Shown in pieces: positions 1-13,500 of a stretch of 64,000 nucleotides of DNA. Below the pieces are notes generated by a model. That model did not search any database. It was not told where the DNA came from and saw only the letters and a program-made list of their open reading frames with translations. Origin of the DNA: Leptodactylus fallax (lineage: Eukaryota; Chordata; Amphibia; Anura; Leptodactylidae); assembly GCA_947044405.1 (NCBI GenBank), contig CAMRHE010000206.1, positions 2,418,001 to 2,482,000 of the forward strand, read 5' to 3'. Each line of letters begins with the position of its first letter. Positions within the stretch are counted from its first letter, which is position 1. Both the position numbers and the translations under genes were made by a program.

Positions 1-676
1 GGTAGAGCCTGCTGTGGCCCTTCCTGTACAGGGCCTCCATATGATCTGCCCAGTCCAGCTTATTATTAAGGAGCAGACCCAGGTACTTATAGGTGTTCAC
101 AATCTCGATGCCCGTCCCCAGGATGTCCACTGGTTTTGGAGGGCATCTGCCTTTACGGAAGTCCACCACCATCTCCTTGGTCTTCCCCGCGTTAATCTTC
201 AGGTGGTTCCGGTGGCACCAGTCCACAAAAAACCGGTTCAGTTCTCTGTACTCCTTGTCATCATCGTCTGTGATGAGGCCTACTATTGCAGAGTCGTCAG
301 AATACTTCTGTAGGTAGCAGCTGGATGAGTTGCACCTAAAATCAGCAGTGTACAGTGTGAAGAGGAAAGGGGCGAGAACCGTACCCTGAGGTGCCCCCGT
401 ATTACAGATCACGGTACCTGACACACAGTCTTGGGCTCTCACGTATTGAGGTCGATTTGTGAGGTAGTCTAGGATCCAGTTGGAGAGGTGGTGGTCCACT
501 CCAGCAAGGCCCAGCTTGTCTCTCAGTAACCTGGGCTGTATGGTGTTAAAAGCACTGGAGAAATCAAAGAACATTATTCTCACTGTGTTCCCTGGTTTCT
601 CCAGGTGAGACAGAGCCCTGTGCAGAAGGTGGATGATGGCATCATCTACCCCAATGCCCGGTCGATAAGCAAACTG
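1..676 (-). mobile_element. 5'-truncated LINE copy (reverse transcriptase part)
   Basis: The minus strand encodes the end of a non-LTR reverse transcriptase and matches 52847-53521 with about five differences, so both copies are young. The reading frame stays open here through the place (near 130) where the other copy has lost one base. Similarity stops sharply at 676, the 5' side of the element, as expected when target-primed reverse transcription stops early; the 3' side runs off the window. The residues cover the palm and thumb, including the YSDD catalytic box. The family looks like the CR1/L2 branch of the jockey superfamily (inference). Confidence 0.9.
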
Positions 677-770
677 TATTATACCCATACATTGAAGCCT
701 GTAACAATATATGCATTTAGTTTTACATTTCCAGTTGATCATTATGCTTCGCTCTCCTTCTTCTTCACAG

Positions 771-845
771 CTTAGTATAGCTGATATCTCCTCCGTATTG
801 GGCGAGCTGTGACATGCCAGCGTTGCCACACTTAGACAATGAGAG
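771..845 (+). other. PIDD1: PIDD1 5' untranslated part of first coding exon
   Basis: A strong pyrimidine tract ending in CACAG at 770 makes a convincing splice acceptor, so an upstream non-coding exon should lie beyond the window. In the frame of the coding start there are stops at 810-812 and 840-842, so the ATG at 846 is the first possible in-frame start. Two out-of-frame ATGs (814 and 839) precede it and open short reading frames that overlap the main start. Confidence 0.7.
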
Positions 846-1104
846 ATGGAGCATCTTCTGGACCCCAGGTGGGAGGGAACCTGCACAGAGGGACCGGCCT
901 CTCCCACTCCACATATCGCAGGCAACAGACTCATCCTTGATGTCTACCCGGATGGATGTGAGAGGTTCCTGCAGGTGACAGAGAATCAGACAAGTGACCT
1001 GGTGGAGGTGGAATTTCTCCGACTTAGCAGCAACGATGCAATGATAACATCAGCGGTGGCTGATCTGCCAAAGTTCAGCCATCTGAGATCACTGGTACTG
1101 AAAG
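846..1104 (+). CDS. PIDD1: PIDD1 coding exon 1
   Basis: Encodes residues 1-86 plus one base of a glycine codon. It contains the blocks GNRLILDVYP, VEFLRLSS and LRSLVLKG, which are conserved in the PIDD1 N-terminus. The start has a good context (G at -3 and +4). The donor is AAAG|GTAAAA. Confidence 0.93.
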
Positions 1105-1486
1105 GTAAAATATTCTCCAAAACCTATAACTATCACCCGTCATACTGCATGCACTTACATGAATTTATGGCCTTTTAGATTGTGGTGTATGTACCCTAAG
1201 TGGTACATGCCATCTTGGTAAGGGGTGCTGTCTTTAAGTTGTGCTTTTAATTTACAACACAGTGTATGACATCATAGCTGTAGGGGTACTATGTAGGATA
1301 TAAGCAATTTGAGTAGAGAGTACTACAAACATTAAGAAACACTGCATTAGGGTATTGCTTGAATTGTCTACCTATCTATCACTCTTCATGCTACAAGTAT
1401 TACATTTGGGTCCCCACTGGTACGATGAACTGAGTGCAACTCGCTTGCGTAGTTAGACACTAAATCACCAAGAAAGATTTTTGATT

Positions 1487-1518
<32 letters not shown>

Positions 1519-4500
1519 ATAATAATAATATTACTATATTTACTGCCAAATATTTTCTGATTCTGATTTCTTTTTGCTATTAAGTTGTCATAGTTTCAAT
1601 GTAAACAAGACATCTTTTTGCCTTTTTAGCAAGGAATTACTGAGGTTTAGGTTAAAGTAAACACTGGACCATTGGGGCAGATTTGTGACTTACTGACTGT
1701 AACCCATCAGTATTTTTCTAGTAGTGTCTACCTAGTAACTCCGTATAGTTGCTTGGTGCATGCTAATGAACAATGCCATGTTGTACCACAGTTCGCAACT
1801 GCCAATGTCTTAAAGAGAAAATGTTACAAAGTTTAAATTAAACATCTTATGAAATACTATACATCCACTATTTACATAGGCCACTGAGCCTCCTGGGGGA
1901 CTGACACTTCCTATAGTCAGTCTCCTATAACTGCAGATGTTACCTATATAGGTAACTACTATATGGAAAAGACAGAATCACACCATTCACAATAGATGAT
2001 GGCCACTGCTTACCTTCTATCCCTCCCTGCCATAGGCCACAAGGCATACCCAGAAGACTCTTTCATAAAAGTCAGGGGGCTCATTTATTGACAATTTACA
2101 CAATTTGTGGCATAAAAAAGTCAAAACCCTTTTTAAATTCCACTTGCAACAAAAATTGTCGCTGGTGCTGTTTTAATGCGGCCTTCGCCACATTCCTGAA
2201 AGAGGGGTGTGGCATGGGCTGGGTTATCAGCATAAATGATGCCCAAAATCTATGCCAGCTCCTAGCTGGCATGGACTTCAGTGCAGGCAGAAATCCCGGC
2301 AGAGGTTACACCTGATTTATAAGGAGACATAACATCAGTCTTCATAAATCTCCCCCAATGAGCCATCTCCAGAATTTATCCAGAGTATGTTGACATAGAT
2401 ATATTTACCATATGCTCTTTACCGAAAATATGCTAAGAGGCTGAATGTTTACCTCCTACTTGTGTGACTTCCTATACCTTGATAATGTGGTTATTTTCCC
2501 CCTCTCTGATGTACGGCATGTCACACATCACATACCTCCAATTCTCCCTAGTTCTCTCCTCCACCTTCCATCAAGGGATTGTGTTTCACATGCTCAGCAG
2601 CAAATTGTGCATTGTCTGATATATCTCCCATCACTTTTACCATTATTTACTTTTAACTCTACCACTGCCAGGGGTTTATAGACATTTGGCACCTCTGGTA
2701 GCCAGGGTAACATGTACAACGTTAAATTACAAAAAATTCATATAAAAGCATTAAAACAGAATTGGTATAGATAGATGGGCAAGAAAATAAAAATGAAATA
2801 TAATCACATCTGAGCTATGAAGGCTTCACCTGCAGAGCACTCAGATACATGTAGGTAATTTTCTGGCTTGTAATGTCCCTTTAATGGTAGTTGTAATGTT
2901 CATTTAGTTGAATTGGTAGTGGTTGGGTAACCCTATCATAGTAAGGTTGCCTTTCAATATCTTCAGAAGATCAGAGACACAGATAATAATTCACAGAAAA
3001 TCTCTTGAGAGGCCCGAATGTGGTTGAGAGCCATGGTGACTAGTTCTGTAAGAGATGCAGGGTTGTCGGGAAAAAAGGGTACAGGTCAGGCCCTGGTGGG
3101 TTCCTGGATATTGTCAGACCACAGAAATTTATTTTAGGCAATGTTTAGCTATTTTAATCACCAGATGTCTTCGGAGGAATATTGTTTTTGGCAGTAAAAG
3201 GGTGTCCAGCTCAGATTGTAAGGATTTTTACTTTTCATCCTTGGTCAATGAACTCGACCATAATATTCGGATCAGATTTTATGTCGCAAAGTTCTGTGGT
3301 ACATACATTGCAGCCCGGTGGTCACATTATCTTGGGCAGACTTCAGCATCATATTTCAGCTGAAGTTCAGTGTAAAGGAAAATCCATGTTTTCTACAATA
3401 CTTTTTATGGGATTGTTTGGTTGGGTACATTTTTTTTTAGAAAAGGGACAGATTGAGCTAAAGAAAAAAATTAAAAGAATCATTACTTATCGCTTGCTCT
3501 TGTGACCCGTCTCAGCCAATGATTGGCTGAGATGGCACTTCCTAGGTGTCCAGACTGGACCAGGGAGTAGAGACCAGCAGGGACCTGGTAGGCACTGGAA
3601 GGACTGTGGTGGGGATTTAGGAAGTAATGATTCTTTTATTTTTTTTTAAACCCATTCTACCCCTTTTGAAAATATTTTTATACCTCCAGATAAAAACTTT
3701 AATTTGTAGTCAGATGCGAAGACCATTGTATTTCAACGACAACTTTTAGAGCAAGCAATGTGTACCACATGGTGATACAAGTTACCACATGGTGATATAA
3801 GTGTTGCATTCTCACCTATTATATCATACTTCTCAGGGGGACATCTACGGGATGACTTTGGACGATGTCAGAATGGTTTACTGTCAACTCTACCACCAGA
3901 TATAAGTAGGCTTTCCTTTCTGTGCCATCTGGATCTTAGCTTCAACAACTTCTCCGACCTTCCATCTTGTGTCACGGCCCTTACTTTACTTACCAGTCTC
4001 CACCTTGGGTACAACCAACTCAGGACACTTCCAGATGATATTGGTGGACTGAAATCTTTGACGGACCTCTTACTCATGTCTAACCAGCTGGTAGAGCTAC
4101 CTACAGGCATTGGGCAGCTGAAAAATCTGGAGAAAATGGACTTGTCTGAGAATAGGCTTGCATCTCTACAAGAGGAGGTTGGAAACTTGCAGAAATGTAT
4201 TGATTTGGATCTCTCTGGAAATATGCTTCCCAATCTTCCAGAAACCATGTGTAAGTGTCACCATAATTCTACCATATTTTGTGTCAGATTCAAAAAATAA
4301 AAATGGATCAGGTAACTGCTGTATATACACCTTAGAGTGAAGCATCTTCTTTAATTAAAGGGTACTTGAGTTTTCATTAAAAGCTAAAGTATCTTAAAAT
4401 ATCTGCAGGATCTTGTGCAATGGGTCCCCTACTTTATCTATTATTACTACTACTGGTTTCTATGCTATTTTATAGTTAATTCTGGTACAAATAAATGTAA

Positions 4501-7500
4501 AGAAATAACTGAGAAAAGCCCAAGTGAACATACTATAGAACTTCTAGGGACGCTAGACTGCAAATCCAGGTTATGCACCTAAAACAGTCCTTGATAGAAA
4601 AAAAGAGAAATCTGAGCACAGTCAGGAAGGTTGCTTGCTGTCTATGACTAACATCCCATCAGCAATAACAAAAGCAGCTAGTCAGAAGTACATAGACTTT
4701 CCTCACACTCACTGTGAGCTGTGAGAAGCTGCAGACTCCTTTCTGCGCAGTGTACAGACAGGGAAAACAGTGTAAACATGCTTCGGCTGTGAACAGAGAC
4801 CTAGCCCCCCTCCCTCCTCTCTACTTCCTGTGTTCCATCTTACGCCGGTTGGATTCTAAAGATGGAGCTTTTTTAGTAACGCAGTTAGCAGTAAATTAGG
4901 AAGGAGGGAGACACCTAGTCGCCAGAACTGTAGTTTAGTTTTTTTAAAGAGGCAGAAAACAGCAACATTTTTAAATATCACCTATCCATGGGGTCTGAAC
5001 ACTGGGACCCTAAACCAAACATGAGAATGATGGTCCTATAGATGAGCACAATCAGCCATAGGACCTTTTTGCTATTCAGTACAGTATATAGAAAAAGCTA
5101 TAGGAGAACACCCAGTTAAATGTGAACCACACATTTCATGATCCCAAATAATATGGGAATATGTTTTTTTTATACAGGTAACATGATGTCCCTCCAGCAG
5201 CTTTACCTTCACAACAATGTACTTGTGGCTGTACCAGCAGGTCTGGCCAGTCTGCCTCACCTCTCTCGTCTGGACTTACAGAACAACAAGCTTCGCACAG
5301 TACCTATAGAAATCATGCAGTGCTCTTGTGTATATCTCCAAGGGAACCCCATAGGTGAACCAGAGCCGTCACCTCTTTCTGAAGGTAAAATACTGTCTTG
5401 AAATATAGGCCTTATTTAAAGGTTTGATCTGCAAGTTATGCCCTATCCTATGAATAGGGAATAACTTGCTTTCGTGTGAAAACCCTTTTAAAGTAGGTGT
5501 CACAGTAGAGACATTTATGGCATATTGGTAGAATATGTCACATGGTCGGCACACATTGTGTAGCTCAAACTTGCATTGCAAAACCATGTTCAGTTTTTTA
5601 TGCATTTTTTTTGGCTGCTGATCAAAAACATATCATATGAATTAAAGAGGACCTTTCATGTCCTTATTGATGTGCGGTATTATATACCGCTAGAAAGTCG
5701 ACAGTGCGCTGAATTCAGTGCTGGGCTGTGAGGAACACCCCACGATAGTACAAGTCTATGGAAGAGTACTGCCAAGGGGACGTTCCTCATAGCCCAGCGA
5801 TGACAGTAAGCTCTAAGAACTGCCCTTCTGACAGTGGGGAGATATCGGTGCCAAAATTAACAGCACCGATATCTCCAGCATCGGGGCACATACTTGGAAA
5901 GCCGACACATTGATCAGGACACACAAGGTTCCTCTAACTCATATAAGGATATTTCTGAAGACTGGCCAAGGGTGCATCTGTTTTATGAGGACGTGCATCC
6001 TTTCTAGTAAATCAGGCGCATCCTCCGCTGGGGCCATGCTGGCACACAAGACATGTTAAGTCTGCCCTATAGTCTATTTACTATAAATATTAGTGTTGGG
6101 CATGATTCAAAAAGAGCAGTTTGATGCAGTTTTAATGTCTAAACCTACTAAACAGGACACAGAACAACATTCAAATAAATTAACAGCTCATATTTATTAG
6201 GATAGTAATGGCCTATCTTTGGGAAAGAAATATATAAAAAGTATAATAGTTTATTAATGGCACGAATAGCAAATATATACATATACAAAAATAGGTGAAA
6301 AAACAAAGGGCTACATAGTAGTGCACCCACAGGACAGAAACACAACTGTACAGCATGGGATAGCCATTACGATATAAGCAACACACCCAGTATATTTCTT
6401 TCTTTCTATCTATCTGTGAATAGATATGAGTACCAATTATGTCACAATAGTAAATCGCATCACAGTAATAAGCCACATAGTATATAGTATATAATAGACA
6501 AATGTCACCTTGATATCTACCTAAGGACATGGTGGACTGCCCAATCCCAGCTGCACCCAATGCAAACACCTCTTTTTTTTCTGACCCTGTTTCTTTTGAT
6601 TTTGGATAGCATTTATGATTGGAGGTCAGTTTTGGGTGAGGTGAAATTTTGGTCAATGCTATCTTTAGGAAAGGCCGTCAATATTAGATTTGCAAGGGTC
6701 AGACAGCAGGGACCCCACAGATCAGCTGTTCGGGGACAACGCGGTGTTATGTTTACATTCCGGGAGCCTCTCTGCTCACTCGCCCTGCAAAGTGGAGGTG
6801 TGGCTTTAGATACTGCAGCACTGCCTCACTGAGGTCTATAGGACAGCACTGCAGTACCTAAAGCCGCCACCACACACCGTACGGAAAGTGAGCACCATGG
6901 CTCCCTGTGCATTACCGGGAGCTGCACTGTTCCTGAACAGCTGATCGGTGGGGTTCCTGGCTGTCGAACCCTGGAAAATCTAGTATTTATGAGCTATCCT
7001 AATGATATGACATCAATATTGCAAAGGTCGATAACCCCTTTAACAAAGAAAAGCATCATACACAATAGCTCAGAGCTCCAGGTCCACATATTATACATAG
7101 CAGCAGTAAGTAGTACTAGTGAACACTATGTAAACATAAGATGCATAGAAGTGTTCAAAATACCTATGTATTTAGGTTACCCTCCATGGTAAAAAGGGAT
7201 TAAAGGGTTATTCCCATCTTGGAAAATCAATGCCTAGATGGGAAGAACTGACCACCACCAGGACAGGTGGGTGGCGCTGCTCTGTTTCTGTGACTTCCAT
7301 AAAGGTGGTCAAGGGGTATGGAAACAGCAAAGACTACAACAAAGACTCCCCTCTTTTATTGATTTACTCCTGGCTTAGGCTAAAAATAAGAAGAATGCAT
7401 AAACTACACAACTGCACTGTGTGAACAAGTCATTGTACTAATGATTTGTGTGTATGGTTACACAATTACATACCCTTGTCTATTCTACAGATGAAAGTGA

Positions 7501-10500
7501 AAGCTTAGATATAAAGGAACTCTATGTGAAACCAGAAGACAAGAGGTAAGTAACATCAATCTGCAGTTTTCCAACTAAAAGGGTTGTTCAGGGTGTCACC
7601 AGTGGTCCCTATGGGCCTGCAGAGATGACATCATTCACATGATTGCTCTAGCCAATGACATGTTTTTGGGGTCCTGAGGCAACCAGGAGGCCTATCGCTG
7701 CCTATTAGGACCAGCCAGACATCTGCTAAAGTGTAGTGCAGTATATTGTACTAGTGATCAAGTGACAAATAAAAAAAGTGCCAGTTTAAAAGATTTAAAT
7801 AAAGTATAATGATTCTTATGGATGTAGTGAAACCAAGCTCTTAAAATATGTTGTCTATCCTGTGCAATGAAGCCTTAGCCTTCACTTGCTGTACATGCGA
7901 GCATCAACATTTTGCCCCTAGGTTTTTCTGTAAAGGGAGTGTCACCAGAACCTAGAATATTAACCTATGCAAATGAGCTCTTTGGAGCAATGCTGGGTTG
8001 CTGCTTACCTCTTTGGAGCAACGACAACTGCCTTCTTGATCCAAAGAACTCATTTGCATATTGATAAAAACAGTGATATTTTAGCAATGAAGGCACTGAC
8101 TCACAAGGGAAAGCACGGTTAGATTGAGGAGACCCTAGCCTGTCTCTCCCCAGGGTTGGGTTGATTTGCTGAGTGCTGGTGATAAACTCCCTTTAATAAA
8201 AATGGGAATGGGTCCCAGGAAACCAACTTTAGGCTGACACCATACTTTGTGGAATAGATGTGCCAAAGCCAGAAGTGGATTTAGCAGGTGTGGGAAGTAT
8301 AAGAGCTTCCTTTATATTTCCTATGCCATTTCAAAAAGGAAATATTTCCTGCAACAGCCTGAAAGTGTTTTCTCACTTCTAAGGGACAGTCGGACATCAC
8401 CAATCAGGCAGACCCATAGAAGTGAATGAAGTGATGACAAGCATGCACACCACTGCTCCATGCAGGGGGTCTAATAAATGCAAAAAAAAAAAAAAAATTT
8501 AAAAGTAAAAAAAATATATATATATAAAAAATAAAAATATTAAAAGTTCAAATCACCCCCCTTTCCCTAGAACACATATAAAATTACTTAAAATACTGTA
8601 AAACACATACACATTAGGTGTCCCAGTCTACAAATCTCTAAAAATATTTTTCCCATACGGTAAACGCCGTAGTGGGAAAAAAAAAAAATCAAAAGTGCCA
8701 AACCGCCGTTTTTTCACTGTTTTGCCTCTGATAAAAATTTGAATAAAAAGTGATCAAACCAATAGCAATTCCCCAAAATGGTATAACTAAAAAGTACACC
8801 TGGCCCTGCAAAAAAAGACACCCTATGCATCCCCATGCACGGAAGTATAAAAAAGTTACGGGTTTTGTTAAGGGGTCAAAATGTAAAAAAAACTAATTAT
8901 ATTTGGTATCCCCGGAATTGTACCACAACATAGCATACAGATGACATGTCATTTTGGCTGCACAGTGAACGCTGTAAAAATGAAGCCTGTAAGAAAATCT
9001 CACAAATGCACTTTTTCTTCAAATCCACCCCATTCTGATTTTTTTTTCCAGCTTTTCAGCACATTGTACATAATAATTAATGGTAACATCATGAAGAAAA
9101 ATTCGTCCCGCAAACATTAAGACCTTATATGGCTCTAACAGCGGAAAAATAAAGAGGTTGTGGGGTTTGGAAGGGGGGGGGGGGTCAAAAAAGAAAGTTG
9201 AAAAATTCCTCCAGCGGGAAGGGGTTAAAGGGGTTGTCCTAGATAAAATGATACTTTAACACTAAACTAAACACCCTCCCCCTGCCTAACTTCTAACTTA
9301 CTTTATCAAAAATATATATTTACCCAGATCGCCGGGGCGGTCATGTGACCGCCCTAGGCACATTTTCTGATTTTCCGGCTCCTCCTCTTCTTGATGGCTG
9401 CCGGCCTCCCACACCTGCGCAATAGAGCCGGAGTGCCAGTATGCCGCTTCGCGGGCTAGCTAGGGAAACGGAGGGGTTGTGAGGGAGTGAGAAGGAGGGA
9501 GAGGGAGTGAGTGAGAGGGGAATCTGGATGAAGGGCAATGCATCATGGTAGTTGTAGGATAAGAGAGCAGGAAGCTACCCATTTAAACAAATGCAGAGGA
9601 TGCCAGGAGCTCCCAGAGAAACCCAGAAATCACTCAAAATGCTGCTAAAGGTTCATTAACCCATTAATAGCACTAACGACTTTTTTTTTTTTTTTTTTTA
9701 AAGATTTTTTACCCAGAAAACCCCTTTAAGCTGACCAAACACATCGTATAAAATTTAGCTGATTTTGATCAAAGATCATTAGAAAATTTACTGTGGATGA
9801 TGGTTCACGATGGCTGACCTCAGTCTGCCAAAAAACTCAGCTGTCATGTTAGAAATTTTCAGCCATGGGTCAGCTGAAAATATAAGTATATGGCAGGATC
9901 AGTCAAATTTGGCCAATCATTTGACATTTTGCACAGACTCCGGGCATTTTTTTCTAAAGTGCCCCCCTTTAGATCAACATAACCAGTATACAGTAGCTGG
10001 TTACATTGATTGATTGATTGACTTATCTGATGTGAATGGCCAGCCTGTAACCCAAAGATTTTTTTGTATTCTCATAATCTGTCATAAATCGTCAGATGAA
10101 AAAGCGCTGTAAGCTTCAAAAAGAGCAAATATTCCAATGGACCCCATTATAGATAATATCTACTATTATTGCCGTCCATTTTTCCATTCTTCTGGTCCTC
10201 CGACGGACCAGAAAAATGGACACCCAGTGCAGATGTGAACCCAGCCTTATCTGTATTTTTGCTTGTTTTGTTATCTAAAGCTTTCCTTATTGTAGCCCAT
10301 AACATCCCATATGGTCTAAAATGACTATTGAGTTTGTTTTTCCGAATGAGAGCAATAAGGCGGTTTTTTTTTGTAATGGTATCAAATGTTTTTCCTCAGT
10401 TTCTGTGTCACACCAGATGGATGCTGGGTATTCCTCCCACATGGCTTTCACCTTTGTTTTCCTCCTGGAGCTGTTTCGTGCGACACAAGAATATATTACC

Positions 10501-13500
10501 AAATACTGTTACCAGACCAGCAACATGTGAGACTCGACCACCATGATGTGCTGCTAAGTAGCACCTTGGAGCTGCAGCCTCATGGCATACAGTTCCATCA
10601 GGTAAGGTGCAGTTGATCTTCCAGAGCATATGCACTGTAGGTTCAGACTATGCACATGCCTTTTTGATATTGGGGGGTGGAGAACCTAGTCAGGACTTCC
10701 CCCTTTAGAGGAAATGCATTATTGTGAAACAAGGGGATGGGAAATTGTCCCATAGAATGAGCATAAAAGGGAACAAACAGGGCCTTCTACAAAAAAAAGA
10801 ACATATACCAGTATTTTTTTGTAAACTTAAAGCCCCACTTATATATGTATATTATACCTTATCCATGTAGTACAGTGCTTACCATTGTAAAGTGAGCAAT
10901 GCACTCAATGGCTGGGCACATTGTTCACTTTATTCAGCCTCCAAATAGTCCCCAGTCTGGTCATGTGATCGGCAGACAGACCTGCTTACTCACACACCAT
11001 TCAGAAGTCCATGGTGTCAGTATTTTTTTCCCCTAAATAAATAGTTCAGGTGAATATAGGAAACTTTTTAACATATCAGAGGAAAATTCCCTCTCCTGCC
11101 TGCTAAACTGTTCAATTTACTGAAAAATCTGTCTTCAGTGAAGATAAGCTACAGCCTACAAATAGATCACGTTACAAAGAAGTCTATGGAAAAGGGAGGG
11201 GACAGGATGAGCCCAGTGAGAGGGAAACAGGGACAAACACATGCTGTCTTAGATGACGGTAAGTGTTTAGCAAATCTATAGCAGTTTTTTTTAGCAGGTT
11301 TTAGTAGTATTAAGCAGTGTAGATGTGAATAAAGCTCTGGCGAGATAGAAATTTTACTCATTCACTCCTCTCCCCTCACCATAGATTTCTATGAAATCCA
11401 ACCTATCTTCGGATCTGGTAATGAAAAAAAAAAAATACTGCAAATTTTTTTTTTATATCAGTTTAACAGACAGGAGAGGAGCTTATATATACGACAAAGT
11501 TTGTTATATTCACTGGAACCATTCATATGCCAAAAAAAAACAACAGATATCCTTGAAAGTCCCAAACAAGGCTGTGTGCTTGAGTTGAGGGGTTAATGAT
11601 ACCTAGTCTATGTGACCAAGTCTATGTAAAAGACACTTCCTAATGGATAAGTTTGCAAGCGACTTATGTAAAATATTATTAACAGTGCACTTAGACCAGC
11701 GTCATACAATTATTTGGTGTATGCGCTAAGTAGAGTAAGGTTCCATGCTGCATATGTAGATACTTACTGACTGTTTTCACCATTTATCACAGGATGTGGA
11801 AATCAATATCCCATTTGCCTCCCTGAAGCCTGTACCAAAGCGTGAGGTTGCTATCAGGACTTTTAGTGACTGTTCTGAAACATGGATGGATCTGAGCACC
11901 ACAATAAAGGAGAAGTCATCACATGAGGTGGGACCATCAAGAAGAAGCTCATATGTTCTGCAGAGTGACATCCAACCACACTTATAGTCCACTGTCTGTT
12001 TACCTTTGTGTGATTCGGTCTTTGTCCTTCCAGATGCTGGCCTCTTGTAAGATTGCTCACTTCTCTTGGTACCTTGTGGTCTCACGTTTAGTTGAGGATC
12101 GTTGTGAAGTCCCAAAAGAGGGAGAGCTACTGTTCTCTAGTGTGGATCAAAATATCCGGGTTGAGTTTCCTCCAGGTGCAACTGCAGAGACTCGAACAGT
12201 CCGCATGCAGGTAAGTGATCTGTAATGTTAAATGACTACGGCCAACCGTGATGATGTGATGTGATGAGGATACTATTCTCTAATTTTCATTCCTTTTATA
12301 TATCATTGATTTATCATGTCAGGTTTTGCCAGTCTCCAAGAAAATGCTGCAGAAGATCACTGGAGACTCTGAGTCCTCCACTAGTCCCCTCTTATGTCTT
12401 TCACAAAGTTCAGCAGCAAACTTCTTGAGTCCTGTTAAGATTCAGTTACCTCTCCCACCTGGAGTGACAGGTCAGATATTAAGCTAGTTGTGTATGCCAG
12501 TGACACTTTGGTCTTTGTTTGGTCATTGACAGTGCATTTGTTTTCAAGGTGACACCTTGGATCGTTCCTGTCTGTTCCTTTTGCATGGTGATCCACGGGC
12601 ACAGACCTGGACTGACATAACCAACCAGGTTGTGCTGCAAATCTCTCATATTTATGCTAATTTCCAAGTGGATCATTTTTCATGGTGAGTTCCTACTATG
12701 AGCCATGTTAGGTATGTGTTTAATATGTCTTGTGACAGTACCAGGTTACAGCAGCTCAGCTCCAATTTACTTGAATGTTAACTGAGCTGTAGTAATCAGG
12801 AACAGATACTACACAGTGGACAGAGCCATCTGCGTCCATGTCCATCCGCTGTATAGTTCTAGCAATGGCTGCTGCTGAGAACAGCTGATCAGTGGGAATA
12901 CCAGGTGTCAGACCCCCACCAATCTAATATGGATGAGCTATCACTAAGGATGGGTCATGAATATCAAGAGACCAGAAAATCCCTTTAAGGCCTCATTCAT
13001 ACTGTGCAAATAGAATTCTGTGGGTCTATACATCTGATTTTATACAGAGAAATACCTGAGGGAAAAAAGTGTGGTATGCTCCACAACATTTACAGACGTA
13101 TTCTCCCCTAGAAGCACCATATTGCGTCATACAATCTTGCACAGGAGTTGTCCAAGATTTGGAGCAACCCCTGGGGTGTACAGGGTGGACAAAAAAAGGC
13201 ATACTCACTTCTCCTCCATGGTCTGTTGTCCACTCCCAGCCCCCTTTCTGTCTTATGTTGGGGCTGACTCTGCCGGAAGCCATAAGGCTGACGTGACCAC
13301 AGAGACCAATCAGTGGCAACAATGGTTGCTGTAGAGGGACCTGTGACTCCACTCACCCCATTCACCTCACAGATTACTCCAAATCATGGACAAACTCTTT
13401 AATGTGTGCATGAGGCCTTATGCTGTATATAGAATATTATACCACTATCTGAAATATGTGTAACCCAATAACAATCCATATATTTATGGCCTGTTAGCTC

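Larger units (their letters stand above)
1105..3836 (+). other. PIDD1 intron 1
   Basis: No gene seen. It holds an ACT/AAT microsatellite (1488-1531), a MITE-like repeat (2075-2356) and a long-TIR MITE (3425-3683). The remainder is AT-rich sequence with no recognised content. Confidence 0.7.
5385..7490 (+). other. PIDD1 intron 3
   Basis: Contains two foldback repeats (5643-5900 and 6645-7030) and otherwise AT-rich sequence without recognisable coding content. Confidence 0.7.
7546..10399 (+). other. PIDD1 intron 4
   Basis: Mostly repeats: a MITE (7931-8197), a non-autonomous element (8470-9226), a second repeat (9227-9729) and a small hairpin at about 10170-10222 (GGTCC..GGACC arms). No gene seen. 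Confidence 0.7.

Noticed and set aside
6213..6656. 147-codon minus-strand open frame in PIDD1 intron 3
   Set aside because: Tyrosine-rich AT-driven frame with no motif, overlapping a repeat end.
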